From an uncultured Gammaproteobacteria bacterium (GTDB lineage Bacteria > Pseudomonadota > Gammaproteobacteria > Arenicellales > UBA868), in NCBI GenBank assembly GCA_913051905.1, contig CAJXBY010000168.1, forward strand, positions 1-5,697: DNA of 5,697 nucleotides, read 5' to 3'. The translations under genes were made by a program, and so were the position numbers. How positions within the stretch are numbered: position 1 is the first letter of the stretch; every line of letters begins with the position of its first letter. Below are positions 1 to 5,165 of the stretch, piece by piece. The notes beneath the pieces are model-generated. The model saw nothing but the letters and a program-made list of their open reading frames with translations, was not told where the DNA came from and searched no databases.

Positions 1-2
1 TC

Positions 3-365
3 AGTGTGACGATCTGGAACGGGATCGTCCTGCTGACGGGCGAAGTGCCCAGCCAACGCAATATCGACACGATTCTGGATATCGCAAAATCACACAATCA
101 CTCCCGTCAGGTCATCAATCGAATCGAACTGGCCGGCAGAACGAATTTGACGAGCCGGGCCAACGACAGCTGGCTTACCGCACGTGTCAAGACTGCGATA
201 GCAGCATCGGGCACGCTGGATGCAACAAAGCTCAAGGTGGTCACCGAGCGGGCCAATGTCTACTTGATGGGGCTGGTGACCACAGCCGAAGCCGCTGCAG
301 CGGTCGATATTGTGCGAACGGTTCCGGGCGTGGTCCGTGTCATCAAGGTCTTCGAGTATATCTAG
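3..365 (+). CDS. BON-domain envelope protein, 3' part (5' end outside the window)
   Basis: This is the C-terminal part of a protein with two BON domains, the lipid-associated fold found in periplasmic or outer-membrane lipoproteins such as OsmY and DolP (YraP). The first visible stretch, with NGIVLLTGEVPS, matches the glycine-rich end of a BON repeat (roughly the first 45 visible residues). A second, full-looking repeat follows from about residue 54 to the end (LTARVKTAIAASG, then the conserved V-x-L-x-G step, then VRTVPGVVRVIKVFEYI). The GTG at position 6 is probably not the start: the frame is open to the window edge and the first BON repeat would be cut in half, so the signal peptide or lipobox lies upstream. 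It sits 38 bp before rfaE2 on the same strand, so co-transcription and an outer-membrane integrity role are likely. Family assignment is firm; the exact orthologue (dolP or another BON lipoprotein) is inferred. Confidence 0.85.
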   Translation, partial: SVTIWNGIVLLTGEVPSQRNIDTILDIAKSHNHSRQVINRIELAGRTNLTSRANDSWLTARVKTAIAASGTLDATKLKVVTERANVYLMGLVTTAEAAAAVDIVRTVPGVVRVIKVFEYI

Positions 366-400
366 CAGACCGTCAGATTTCGGCTACAAAGCCGTCTTTA

Positions 401-436
401 TCGTTGACTACGGCTGAATCGTTGACTACGGCTGAC
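401..436 (+). repeat. 18-bp tandem duplication at the rfaE2 start
   Basis: Two adjacent 18-bp units (401-418 and 419-436) are identical at 17 of 18 positions, differing only at the last base. Each contains a TTG in the rfaE2 frame (404 and 422), so the duplication doubles the potential start codon and adds six residues: TTAESL followed by TTADKI. Because the unit is a multiple of three, the frame is kept. It looks like a recent slippage event. Confidence 0.9.
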
Positions 437-898
437 AAGATTCTGTCGGACGACGAGCAATTGTCTCAACGACTCGAGCGCAGATACAGACCGCTTGTGT
501 TCACTAATGGATGCTTTGACATCCTGCACCGGGGGCATGTCGCCTATCTGGAAGAAGCTGCGGCGCTCGGTAAAACCCTTTTGGTGGCCGTAAACAGCGA
601 TGTTTCCATCGCTAAACTGGATAAAGGCGCTAACCGGCCAATCAACCCACTCCACGACCGCATGGCATTACTCGCCGCGTTGGGTTTTGTTGATTTGGTG
701 ATCGGCTTTGATGCGCAGACTCCGATCGACCTCATACACCGGGCTCGGCCAGAGCATCTCGTCAAAGGTGGCGACTGGCCGGTCGACCAGATCGTGGGCG
801 CCGGGCTGGTTGAAGGGTATGGTGGCCAGATCCATTCGATACCGATCCGCTATCCGCGCTCCACCAGTGCGTTGCTCACCAGGATTCGCAGAAACTAA
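404..898 (+). CDS. rfaE2: D-glycero-beta-D-manno-heptose 1-phosphate adenylyltransferase (stand-alone RfaE2 domain)
   Basis: Cytoplasmic nucleotidyltransferase that transfers AMP from ATP to heptose 1-phosphate, giving ADP-heptose for the LPS inner core. The 164-residue protein shows the cytidylyltransferase-type signature VFTNGCFDILHRGH (residues 32-45, with the HxGH nucleotide-binding motif), NSD at 64-66, RPINPLHDR at 78-86, the family-typical KGGDW at 121-125 and a C-terminal RSTSALLTRIR segment with the S/T-rich, arginine-ending motif. Length fits the separate RfaE2 form rather than the kinase-adenylyltransferase fusion HldE of enterobacteria, so a separate RfaE1 kinase should exist elsewhere. 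No in-frame ATG exists near the start; TTG 404 gives the full ORF, while TTG 422 (second copy of the tandem repeat) gives a protein six residues shorter. Neither has a convincing Shine-Dalgarno sequence. It follows a BON-domain gene and converges on the macro-domain gene. Confidence 0.93.
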   Translation: MTTAESLTTADKILSDDEQLSQRLERRYRPLVFTNGCFDILHRGHVAYLEEAAALGKTLLVAVNSDVSIAKLDKGANRPINPLHDRMALLAALGFVDLVIGFDAQTPIDLIHRARPEHLVKGGDWPVDQIVGAGLVEGYGGQIHSIPIRYPRSTSALLTRIRRN

Positions 899-918
899 TC
901 CAATCCCAGGGTCGGTGC

Positions 919-1419
919 TCAGACCGTTGAACCCGAAAGCAGCTGTTCGTATATCTCAGCGTCGTGACCACTGAAACAGCAGGCCACAATTCGAGGTATC
1001 CGGGCGGTGTACAACTGCATTGTCTCAAGAGCGAGGACTGCAGCCTGTTCAACCGGGTAACCGTAAACGCCCGTACTGATGCCCGGAAATGCGATCGATT
1101 CCAGGCTTTTGGCAACTGCCAGATCGCAAGCATTCGTGTAACAGGCCCGCAGCAGATCAGCCTCTCCCTGCGAGCCGCCCTGCCAGACCGGGCCAACAGT
1201 GTGAATGATCCACGACGCACGCAACCCGAAACCCGGCGTCATCCGGACCTCGCCCACCGGACAACCACCCAGCGTTTTGCAGTGCGTGCGCAGTTCAGGT
1301 CCCGCCGCATGGTGAATCGCCCCGTCCACACCGCTTCCACCGAGAAGAGTCGAATTCGCAGCATTCACGACTGCCGCTACATCCAGCGTCGTAATATCCG
1401 CGGTCACGACTTCGATCAT
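919..1419 (-). CDS. Macro-domain protein, O-acetyl-ADP-ribose deacetylase / ADP-ribosyl hydrolase (YmdB/MacroD type)
   Basis: A single macro domain filling all 166 residues, close to the length of E. coli YmdB. It has the ordered family motifs: GDI-like ADI at residues 7-9, VVNAANS at 17-23, the substrate loop LLGGSGVDGAIHHAAG at 25-40 with the catalytic-type Asp32, IIHTVGPVW at 71-79 and the diphosphate loop GISTGVYGYP at 113-122. MacroD-type enzymes hydrolyse O-acetyl-ADP-ribose and remove ADP-ribose from acidic residues; YmdB is also reported to modulate RNase III. The usual GGGG loop reads GGSG here, a variation that should be tolerated. The ATG at 1417-1419 gives the canonical N-terminus (MIEVV). 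It is convergent with rfaE2 (20 bp between stops) and divergent from the next gene with only 19 bp between starts. No strong ribosome-binding site is visible. No ADP-ribosyltransferase partner is nearby, so a housekeeping role is more likely than a toxin-antitoxin one. Confidence 0.92.
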   Translation of the reverse strand: MIEVVTADITTLDVAAVVNAANSTLLGGSGVDGAIHHAAGPELRTHCKTLGGCPVGEVRMTPGFGLRASWIIHTVGPVWQGGSQGEADLLRACYTNACDLAVAKSLESIAFPGISTGVYGYPVEQAAVLALETMQLYTARIPRIVACCFSGHDAEIYEQLLSGSTV

Positions 1420-1438
1420 CCCGGTCTATACTGACACA

Positions 1439-1966
1439 ATGGTACGACTATTTCAGCCTGTGTTGATATTGGTAGCCATCAGTGGTGGAATTCTGCTCGG
1501 CCTTCATTCCCAGCCGACCGGTGGGAACAGTCCCTCGGAACAACTTCTGCGCAGATACCTAGCGCAGGATATCTTTCTGCAGCCCGGCATCGGACTGAAA
1601 CGCGTGAAAATTGGGGACAACCTCAGTGCAATCTTGAAGACATGGGACAACCTCATAGCCGTCAGGGAGTTGGGAGGCGATATCCCGCAACAGCAACTCA
1701 CCTACCAGGCGGAATCCAATACCCGGATCATCATTTCAGGCACCACGACAGTTTTGAAAATTGCTGTGGTCGGCGGGCCCGGGTCATCCTACCGGACCCA
1801 GCGTGGCGCCCACTTTGGGATGCCTTTACACCAGGTCGCGTTGCTCTACCGAGGTCTGGGCCAACAGGCTAGTTCTACCGACACACTTAGTTATCCGAGT
1901 CAAGGGATTTACTTTGGATTTAAAGGCGGCAGACTCGTGTCAATCATTATCGTCAGTCCAGACTGA
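1439..1966 (+). CDS. Small exported or membrane-anchored protein of unknown function with internal duplication
   Basis: I do not recognise this 175-residue protein. The N-terminus (residues 4-21, LFQPVLILVAISGGILLG) is a hydrophobic signal or anchor segment with a single preceding arginine, so the rest is probably periplasmic. The body seems to hold two related units: about 49-112, opening with GIGLKRVKIGDNLSAILKTW, and about 121-175, opening with RGAHFGMPLHQVALLYRGLG and ending GIYFGFKGGRLVSIIIVSP. Both openings follow a pattern of glycine, a charged or polar strand, then a helix like (I/F)G(D/M)-x-L-x-x(V/I)L, as in small periplasmic proteins with repeated 'G-x-x-x-G-M-x-x-x-x-V' units, and both end in a beta-strand-rich stretch. 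ATG 1439 is the natural start because the hydrophobic segment begins there; no Shine-Dalgarno sequence precedes it. A TATACT box at 1427-1432 would put transcription close to the ATG. Coding status is supported by the signal-like N-terminus and placement between two real genes. Confidence 0.75.
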   Translation: MVRLFQPVLILVAISGGILLGLHSQPTGGNSPSEQLLRRYLAQDIFLQPGIGLKRVKIGDNLSAILKTWDNLIAVRELGGDIPQQQLTYQAESNTRIIISGTTTVLKIAVVGGPGSSYRTQRGAHFGMPLHQVALLYRGLGQQASSTDTLSYPSQGIYFGFKGGRLVSIIIVSPD

Positions 1967-2000
1967 AAACATCATCTGGGTTTATTGACCTGATCGTGTA

Positions 2001-2507
2001 TCAGACTCTCCTGCTGGACTGTACAAGCATCGGTTCCAGTTCAGTCAGAGCCCGTCGGTAGACCTTGCGCTTAAACGGCACGATCTGTTCGAGGGGCAAC
2101 CAGTAATCGACCCATCGCCACTCGTCGAATTCCGGCTGCTCGCTGTGGTCGAGACGGACCTCGGTGTCATCGGCTAGCATGCGCAACAGGTACCACATTT
2201 GCTTCTGGCCCCGAAAGGATAGGCTGCTTGATCGAACATAGGTTCGAGGTACGTCGTATCGCAGCCATCGCTGCGTACATCCGATGACCTGTACCTGGGT
2301 TGGGCGCAAACCAACCTCTTCATAGAGTTCGCGGTAAACGGCATCAAGGATCGATTCACCTTTCTCAACACCACCCTGCGGAAACTGCCAACCGTCATGT
2401 CTTCGGCGCCGGGCCCACAGGACCTGGCCCTCACCATTACACAGGATGATTCCTACATTAGGGCGATAGCCGTCGCTGTCTAAAGACCGATGTCCTAAGC
2501 CTCGCAT
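2001..2507 (-). CDS. rppH: RNA pyrophosphohydrolase RppH (Nudix hydrolase)
   Basis: Cytoplasmic Nudix enzyme that removes pyrophosphate from the 5' end of triphosphorylated mRNA, triggering RNase E-dependent decay. The 168-residue protein carries the RppH N-terminal signature [13 protein letters not shown] (residues 12-24), WQFPQGG (40-46), a complete Nudix box from Gly45 to Leu67 with the metal-binding RELYEE core at 59-64, WLRYDVPR (81-88), [10 protein letters not shown] (100-109) and [12 protein letters not shown] (125-136), all diagnostic of RppH rather than a general Nudix protein. Length is close to the 176 residues of the E. coli enzyme. The ATG at 2505-2507 adds about six residues before the usual DxDGYRPN start; no in-frame ATG, GTG or TTG lies in between, so it is the only reasonable start. 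Its Shine-Dalgarno match is weak. It lies 197 bp downstream of a LysR gene on the same strand and converges with the exported-protein gene (34 bp between stops). Confidence 0.96.
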   Translation of the reverse strand: MRGLGHRSLDSDGYRPNVGIILCNGEGQVLWARRRRHDGWQFPQGGVEKGESILDAVYRELYEEVGLRPTQVQVIGCTQRWLRYDVPRTYVRSSSLSFRGQKQMWYLLRMLADDTEVRLDHSEQPEFDEWRWVDYWLPLEQIVPFKRKVYRRALTELEPMLVQSSRRV

Positions 2508-2704
2508 AATCGTAGGTTTTCCCGCTACTAACCGTTAGCGACGATTGTTTCACGATCCGTCGCGGTAGACAATGACAAAGTCCGATGATCAGGCTCCTGA
2601 TCGCCGCTAACCGAAGAAAATCCGATTGATGGTACCCGCGACCCGCGCCGCCAGAGACTGTCGGGCTTTTCAGTACGGCGCCCGGCTGTTGCTGTCGATC
2701 GAGA
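2508..2704. other. 197-bp noncoding gap between the LysR gene and rppH
   Basis: No convincing gene lies here. A minus-strand frame runs across it, but its residues show no family pattern and it overlaps both neighbours in other frames. The gap should contain the end of the LysR transcript and the rppH promoter; no clear -35/-10 pair was found. It contains one perfect inverted repeat, listed separately. Confidence 0.5.
2587..2602. repeat. Perfect 7-bp inverted repeat (GATCAGG-CT-CCTGATC)
   Basis: Arms at 2587-2593 and 2596-2602 are perfect reverse complements with a 2-nt centre, about 100 bp downstream of the LysR stop on the minus strand and 80 bp upstream of the rppH start. No T-run follows on either strand, so it is not a standard intrinsic terminator. 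It could be a protein-binding site upstream of rppH or part of a weak transcript-end hairpin. Confidence 0.45.
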
Positions 2705-3613
2705 TCAGTTGCCGGAACCGGCTCCTTCACAATGTTCCTGGATGAACAGCAGGAACTCTTCCATCGCCCGCAGTCGAAATTTCTGACGCTGATAGACAAT
2801 GGAAAACGGCCGGGTCAGCGCAGGGTCCAGGCTGGTCTTGGCCAGCAGGTTCAGGCTGAGTTCCTTGTCCAGGGTGGCCTCAGAGAGCACAGAAATTCCG
2901 AGCCCAGCGGCAACCGCGCTCTTGATCGACTCCGGGCTCCCAAACTCCATGGCAAGATTAAGCGCCGAAAACGTTAACTGATGGTCCTGAAGATAATCGC
3001 TGATCACCTCACGCGTTCCTGAGCCTTCTTCCCGGCTAATGAATGGATAGTCCATAATCTTATCGGGCTCAACGGCAGAATCATCGGCCAGCGGATGCTC
3101 GGGGGTCGTCACCAGCACTAGTTCATCAGTCCAGCACACTTCCGTAACCAGGTTCTTGTTGCTTACCGGTCCTTCCACTATGCCGATGTCGATCTCGTTG
3201 CTCTCTACCATGTGGATCACACCCATGGTATTGGCGACGTGAAGCCTCAGGGTAACCTGAGGGAATCTTTGCTGATATTCACCCAGCACCCCGGGGATCA
3301 CGTATTCACCGATCGTTGTGCTCGCACCGATGACTAGAGGGCCTAATACGTCACCGGTCAGTTTCCGAATTTCGTTATCCATCTCACGATACTCGGAAAT
3401 GATCCTGTCGCCATAAGACTTCACCAGCCTGCCAGCCGCAGTCAGAGTGATACGGTTGTGGGTCCGATCAAACAACCGTGTATTGAAATACTCCTCCAAC
3501 TGCCGGATCTGAAATGTCACGGCGGGCTGAGTCATGTGCAGAGCCTCCGCTGCCTTGGTAAAACTCAGCAACTCCGCAACCGTGGTGAAAACTTGAAGTC
3601 TTCTGTCAGCCAT
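2705..3613 (-). CDS. LysR-type transcriptional regulator (CysB/CbbR-like subgroup)
   Basis: A complete 302-residue LysR regulator. The winged helix-turn-helix is at residues 5-62, with the recognition region SFTKAAEALHMTQPAVTFQI (17-36) and RLFDR (46-50). A linker helix follows, then the two-lobed effector domain from about 90, with GASTTIGEYVIPGVL at 96-110, the SREEGSGTRE effector-pocket motif at 193-202 and AAGLGISVLS at about 225-234. The SGTR motif and overall pattern place it with CbbR, CysB and similar regulators whose ligands are small anions or phosphorylated metabolites; the actual ligand is not readable. ATG 3611-3613 gives the usual MADRRLQVF start; the ribosome-binding site is weak. 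It starts 68 bp after cbbR on the same strand, so it may be co-transcribed or act on related targets. Orthology to a named regulator is not claimed. Confidence 0.93.
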   Translation of the reverse strand: MADRRLQVFTTVAELLSFTKAAEALHMTQPAVTFQIRQLEEYFNTRLFDRTHNRITLTAAGRLVKSYGDRIISEYREMDNEIRKLTGDVLGPLVIGASTTIGEYVIPGVLGEYQQRFPQVTLRLHVANTMGVIHMVESNEIDIGIVEGPVSNKNLVTEVCWTDELVLVTTPEHPLADDSAVEPDKIMDYPFISREEGSGTREVISDYLQDHQLTFSALNLAMEFGSPESIKSAVAAGLGISVLSEATLDKELSLNLLAKTSLDPALTRPFSIVYQRQKFRLRAMEEFLLFIQEHCEGAGSGN

Positions 3614-3681
3614 GCAAGACGATACTTTTCATGTGAGGCGGGCTCAACCGCTCGGTAATCGTACAAGTTCCGGTGAATGAC

Positions 3682-4584
3682 TTAGCTGATGCCCTGCCGA
3701 GCCCCTTCTTCAATCACAAACTGCCTGAAGGCCTGCGCCGTCGGAGACAAACGCTTACCCCGCCGGTGCCCGACGTACCAGCGCCGCATAATAGGCATTC
3801 CCTTGACCTTGAGCTTAATCAAGCGCTTGGCTCCAAGCTCCAGCTCGACCGTATGGATCGACACGATGGCCAGACCGAGGCCTGCCTCTACGCTTTGTTT
3901 AATCGCTTCATTGTCAGTCATCTCGATGGTTGCGTAAGGTACAAATTTTTTGCGGCCGAAAAATCGTTCCATTGCTATTCGAGTGCCGGATCCCGACTCC
4001 CGGACCACGAACGTCTCGTTATCAAGATCCTCCAAAGAAATCGCCCGCCGCTTTGCAAACCGGTGATCGGGCGGCGAAATCATGATCAGCGGATTGTCCA
4101 TGAAGGCGTCTGCCTGAAGGTCTAGGCCTTTAGGCGGCGCTCCCATTAACACCACATCTGGCAGATTTTGCTCCAGATTCTGCAGCAGAGTCTCACGATT
4201 GGTCACATCCAATGTAATTTTCACTGCCGGATGCTGACGGGCGAATCTTGCCAGAAGGCGCGTGGCAAAATAGTTGACGGTCGAAGCCACGGAAATTCTC
4301 AGCCGTCCAGAATCGACCCCTTTCAGATCATCCATCTCCTCCGTTGCAGTGGCCAGGTGCCTGATGATGGTTCTGGCGTGCCGCAGCATCACTTCACCGG
4401 CCTGCGTCAAGAATATTCGCTTACCGATCTGCTCAAAAAGGGGCAGGCCTACAGACCCCTCAAGCTGCTTGATCTGCATAGACACAGCCGGCTGTGTCAG
4501 ATGCATCCCCTCCGCAGCACGGGTGTAACTTGCGTGCCGGGCCACGGCTTCGAAAACCTGTAACTGACGGATAGTGATATGCAC
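3682..4584 (-). CDS. cbbR: CbbR, LysR-type regulator of the Calvin-Benson-Bassham (RuBisCO) operon
   Basis: A 300-residue LysR regulator. From the GTG start, the winged helix-turn-helix spans about 4-61 (RQLQVFEAVARHASYTRAAE, then HLTQPAVSMQIKQLE at 28-42, then LPLFEQIGKRIFLT at 47-60), closely following the CbbR N-terminus. The effector domain has ISVASTVNYFATRLLARF at 97-114, RESGSGTR at 195-202 and EAGLGLAIVS at about 243-252. CbbR activates cbb genes and senses metabolites such as RuBP, NADPH or PEP depending on species. The frame is open further to a GTG at 4605, but GTG 4584 is preferred: it gives the canonical MHITIRQLQVF start and has AGAGGA six bases upstream. An AT-rich operator-like region precedes it. 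No cbbL/cbbS, cbbM, cbbQ or cbbO is in the window, so the CbbR name rests on the protein pattern alone; another LysR specificity is possible. Confidence 0.85.
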   Translation of the reverse strand: MHITIRQLQVFEAVARHASYTRAAEGMHLTQPAVSMQIKQLEGSVGLPLFEQIGKRIFLTQAGEVMLRHARTIIRHLATATEEMDDLKGVDSGRLRISVASTVNYFATRLLARFARQHPAVKITLDVTNRETLLQNLEQNLPDVVLMGAPPKGLDLQADAFMDNPLIMISPPDHRFAKRRAISLEDLDNETFVVRESGSGTRIAMERFFGRKKFVPYATIEMTDNEAIKQSVEAGLGLAIVSIHTVELELGAKRLIKLKVKGMPIMRRWYVGHRRGKRLSPTAQAFRQFVIEEGARQGIS

Positions 4585-4590
4585 TAACGG

Positions 4591-4596
4591 TCCTCT
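4591..4596 (-). promoter_or_regulatory. Ribosome-binding site for cbbR
   Basis: On the minus strand the bases read AGAGGA, ending six bases before the GTG at 4584-4582. This is the best Shine-Dalgarno match in the window. It decides the start in favour of GTG 4584 over the upstream in-frame GTG at 4605, which would put the site inside the coding region. Confidence 0.75.
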
Positions 4597-4635
4597 GCAA
4601 AACACCCCATCGTGCGAGTCTGCGGCGGTCTACAT

Positions 4636-4666
4636 AAATAAGTATATCTTATTTTAAGTATAAGAT
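4636..4666. promoter_or_regulatory. LysR/CbbR-type operator: two overlapping perfect inverted repeats
   Basis: First repeat: AAATAAG (4636-4642), 5-nt centre, CTTATTT (4648-4654). Second repeat: ATCTTAT (4646-4652), 7-nt centre, ATAAGAT (4660-4666). Both have perfect 7-bp arms and share bases. The second contains TAT-N7-ATA, which fits the T-N11-A rule of LysR-type binding sites. The octamer TAAGTATA also occurs twice as a direct repeat 16 bp apart (4639 and 4655). On the minus strand both octamers contain TATACT, a -10-like hexamer (4646-4641 and 4662-4657), so a regulator bound here could cover the cbbR promoter and cause autoregulation. The motif is seen in the sequence; its binding by CbbR is inferred. 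Confidence 0.6.
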
Positions 4667-4668
4667 TA

Positions 4669-4693
4669 ATATAATAAAACTGATACGCATCAG
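4669..4693 (-). terminator. Candidate intrinsic terminator after the TrpD2-like fragment
   Basis: On the minus strand a short hairpin CTGAT-GCGT-ATCAG (4693-4680) is followed directly by a T-rich tract beginning TTTTATTATATT. It lies about 40 nt past the stop of the TrpD2-like reading frame. The stem has only five pairs, so termination may be weak, and the T-rich tract overlaps the proposed cbbR control region. Confidence 0.4.
4670..4675 (+). promoter_or_regulatory. Candidate plus-strand -10 box (TATAAT) beside the operator
   Basis: A perfect TATAAT hexamer on the plus strand, next to the palindromic operator. No good -35 hexamer lies 16-18 bp upstream, as is common for activator-dependent promoters. 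In most autotrophs CbbR activates a divergently transcribed cbb operon, but here a transcript from this box would run antisense into the TrpD2-like fragment. In such an AT-rich stretch a chance match is quite possible. Confidence 0.3.
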
Positions 4694-4733
4694 GCCCAGG
4701 CGGCGGCCCGAAAACACCCGGAATGGCTTACCT

Positions 4734-5165
4734 TTAAGCAGCATCCAACCGCCGCAGAGCCTCACCCCGCTCCAGTGCCTGCCTGGACACCGCCGCGCCT
4801 TCCTGCAGAGAAGAAACCTGGCCGAGATGACTGAGAATGACTGCCCCACCGTACACCAGACTGTCATACATCGGCCCGGGTCGGCCCTGAAGAGCCTCCC
4901 GACCGGCTGCGGCTGCGGCGTGGGCCGAGGCTCCGGCATCGAAGCGGGGTCCGATGTCCTCTCCATTCGCTTCTGCCCCCGACAGATCGTTCGGAAGCGG
5001 CACGGCCCGGCTTGGTGATTGAAGACCAATCTCCGAGGGATCAATCCGAAGTGCTTCGTCTTCACCCGCGTTGCAGAAACGCACCAACCGCGAAGCCTGG
5101 TTGAGCGAAGCGATCACACCGCCCTCGACTCCTCGTATGATCGCGGCGGAGGTATAGCCGGCCCG
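4734..5165 (-). pseudogene. C-terminal fragment of a TrpD2/YbiB-like protein (anthranilate phosphoribosyltransferase superfamily)
   Basis: About 143 residues in one minus-strand frame end at a TAA at 4736-4734. The visible order is GYTSAAIIRGVEGGV, then EDEALRIDPSEIGL, SRAVPLP, and a helical C-terminus with GPMYDSLVYGGAVILSHLG and a final ALERGEALRRLDA. This matches the C-terminal third of the TrpD2/YbiB group: a conserved 'RGVEGG' strand, 'DP-x-x-x-G' and the 'Y-D-S-L-V-Y-G-G-A' helix. Full proteins of this family are about 320-370 residues with an N-terminal helical domain and a glycine-rich GTGGD phosphoribosyl-pyrophosphate loop; neither is present, since at about 5165 the upstream sequence changes to M61 peptidase in another frame. 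A GTG at 5117 could start a 127-residue piece, but it would cut the conserved core. TrpD2 proteins such as E. coli YbiB bind DNA rather than act in tryptophan synthesis. I call it a truncated gene; the exact subfamily is moderately sure. Confidence 0.6.

Noticed and set aside
919..1419. Macro-domain gene as an antitoxin of a DarT-DarG-type system
   Set aside because: No DarT-like ADP-ribosyltransferase is adjacent, and the protein is a stand-alone YmdB/MacroD type without DarG's extra C-terminal domain.
964..1434. 156-residue plus-strand reading frame opposite the macro-domain gene
   Set aside because: Its composition (many Arg, Thr and His) shows no family motif, and the opposite strand encodes an unmistakable macro domain. 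It is a shadow frame.
1967..2000. Terminator in the 34-bp convergent gap between the exported-protein gene and rppH
   Set aside because: No stem with a T-run could be found in either direction.
2667..2693. Possible hairpin CGGGC...GCCCG in the LysR-rppH gap
   Set aside because: Short arms with a 13-nt loop and no T-run; chance pairing is likely in GC-rich DNA.
2458..2799. 113-residue minus-strand frame spanning the LysR-rppH gap
   Set aside because: It overlaps both real genes in another frame, has no recognisable motif and an irregular residue mix, so it does not fill the gap as a gene.
3614..3642. Possible promoter for the second LysR gene (TTGAGC, 17 bp, TATCGT on the minus strand)
   Set aside because: Each hexamer matches only four of six positions and transcription would start at the ATG itself; too weak to list as a feature.
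3673..4125. 150-residue plus-strand frame opposite cbbR
   Set aside because: It is antisense to a clear LysR effector domain and has no protein-family pattern.
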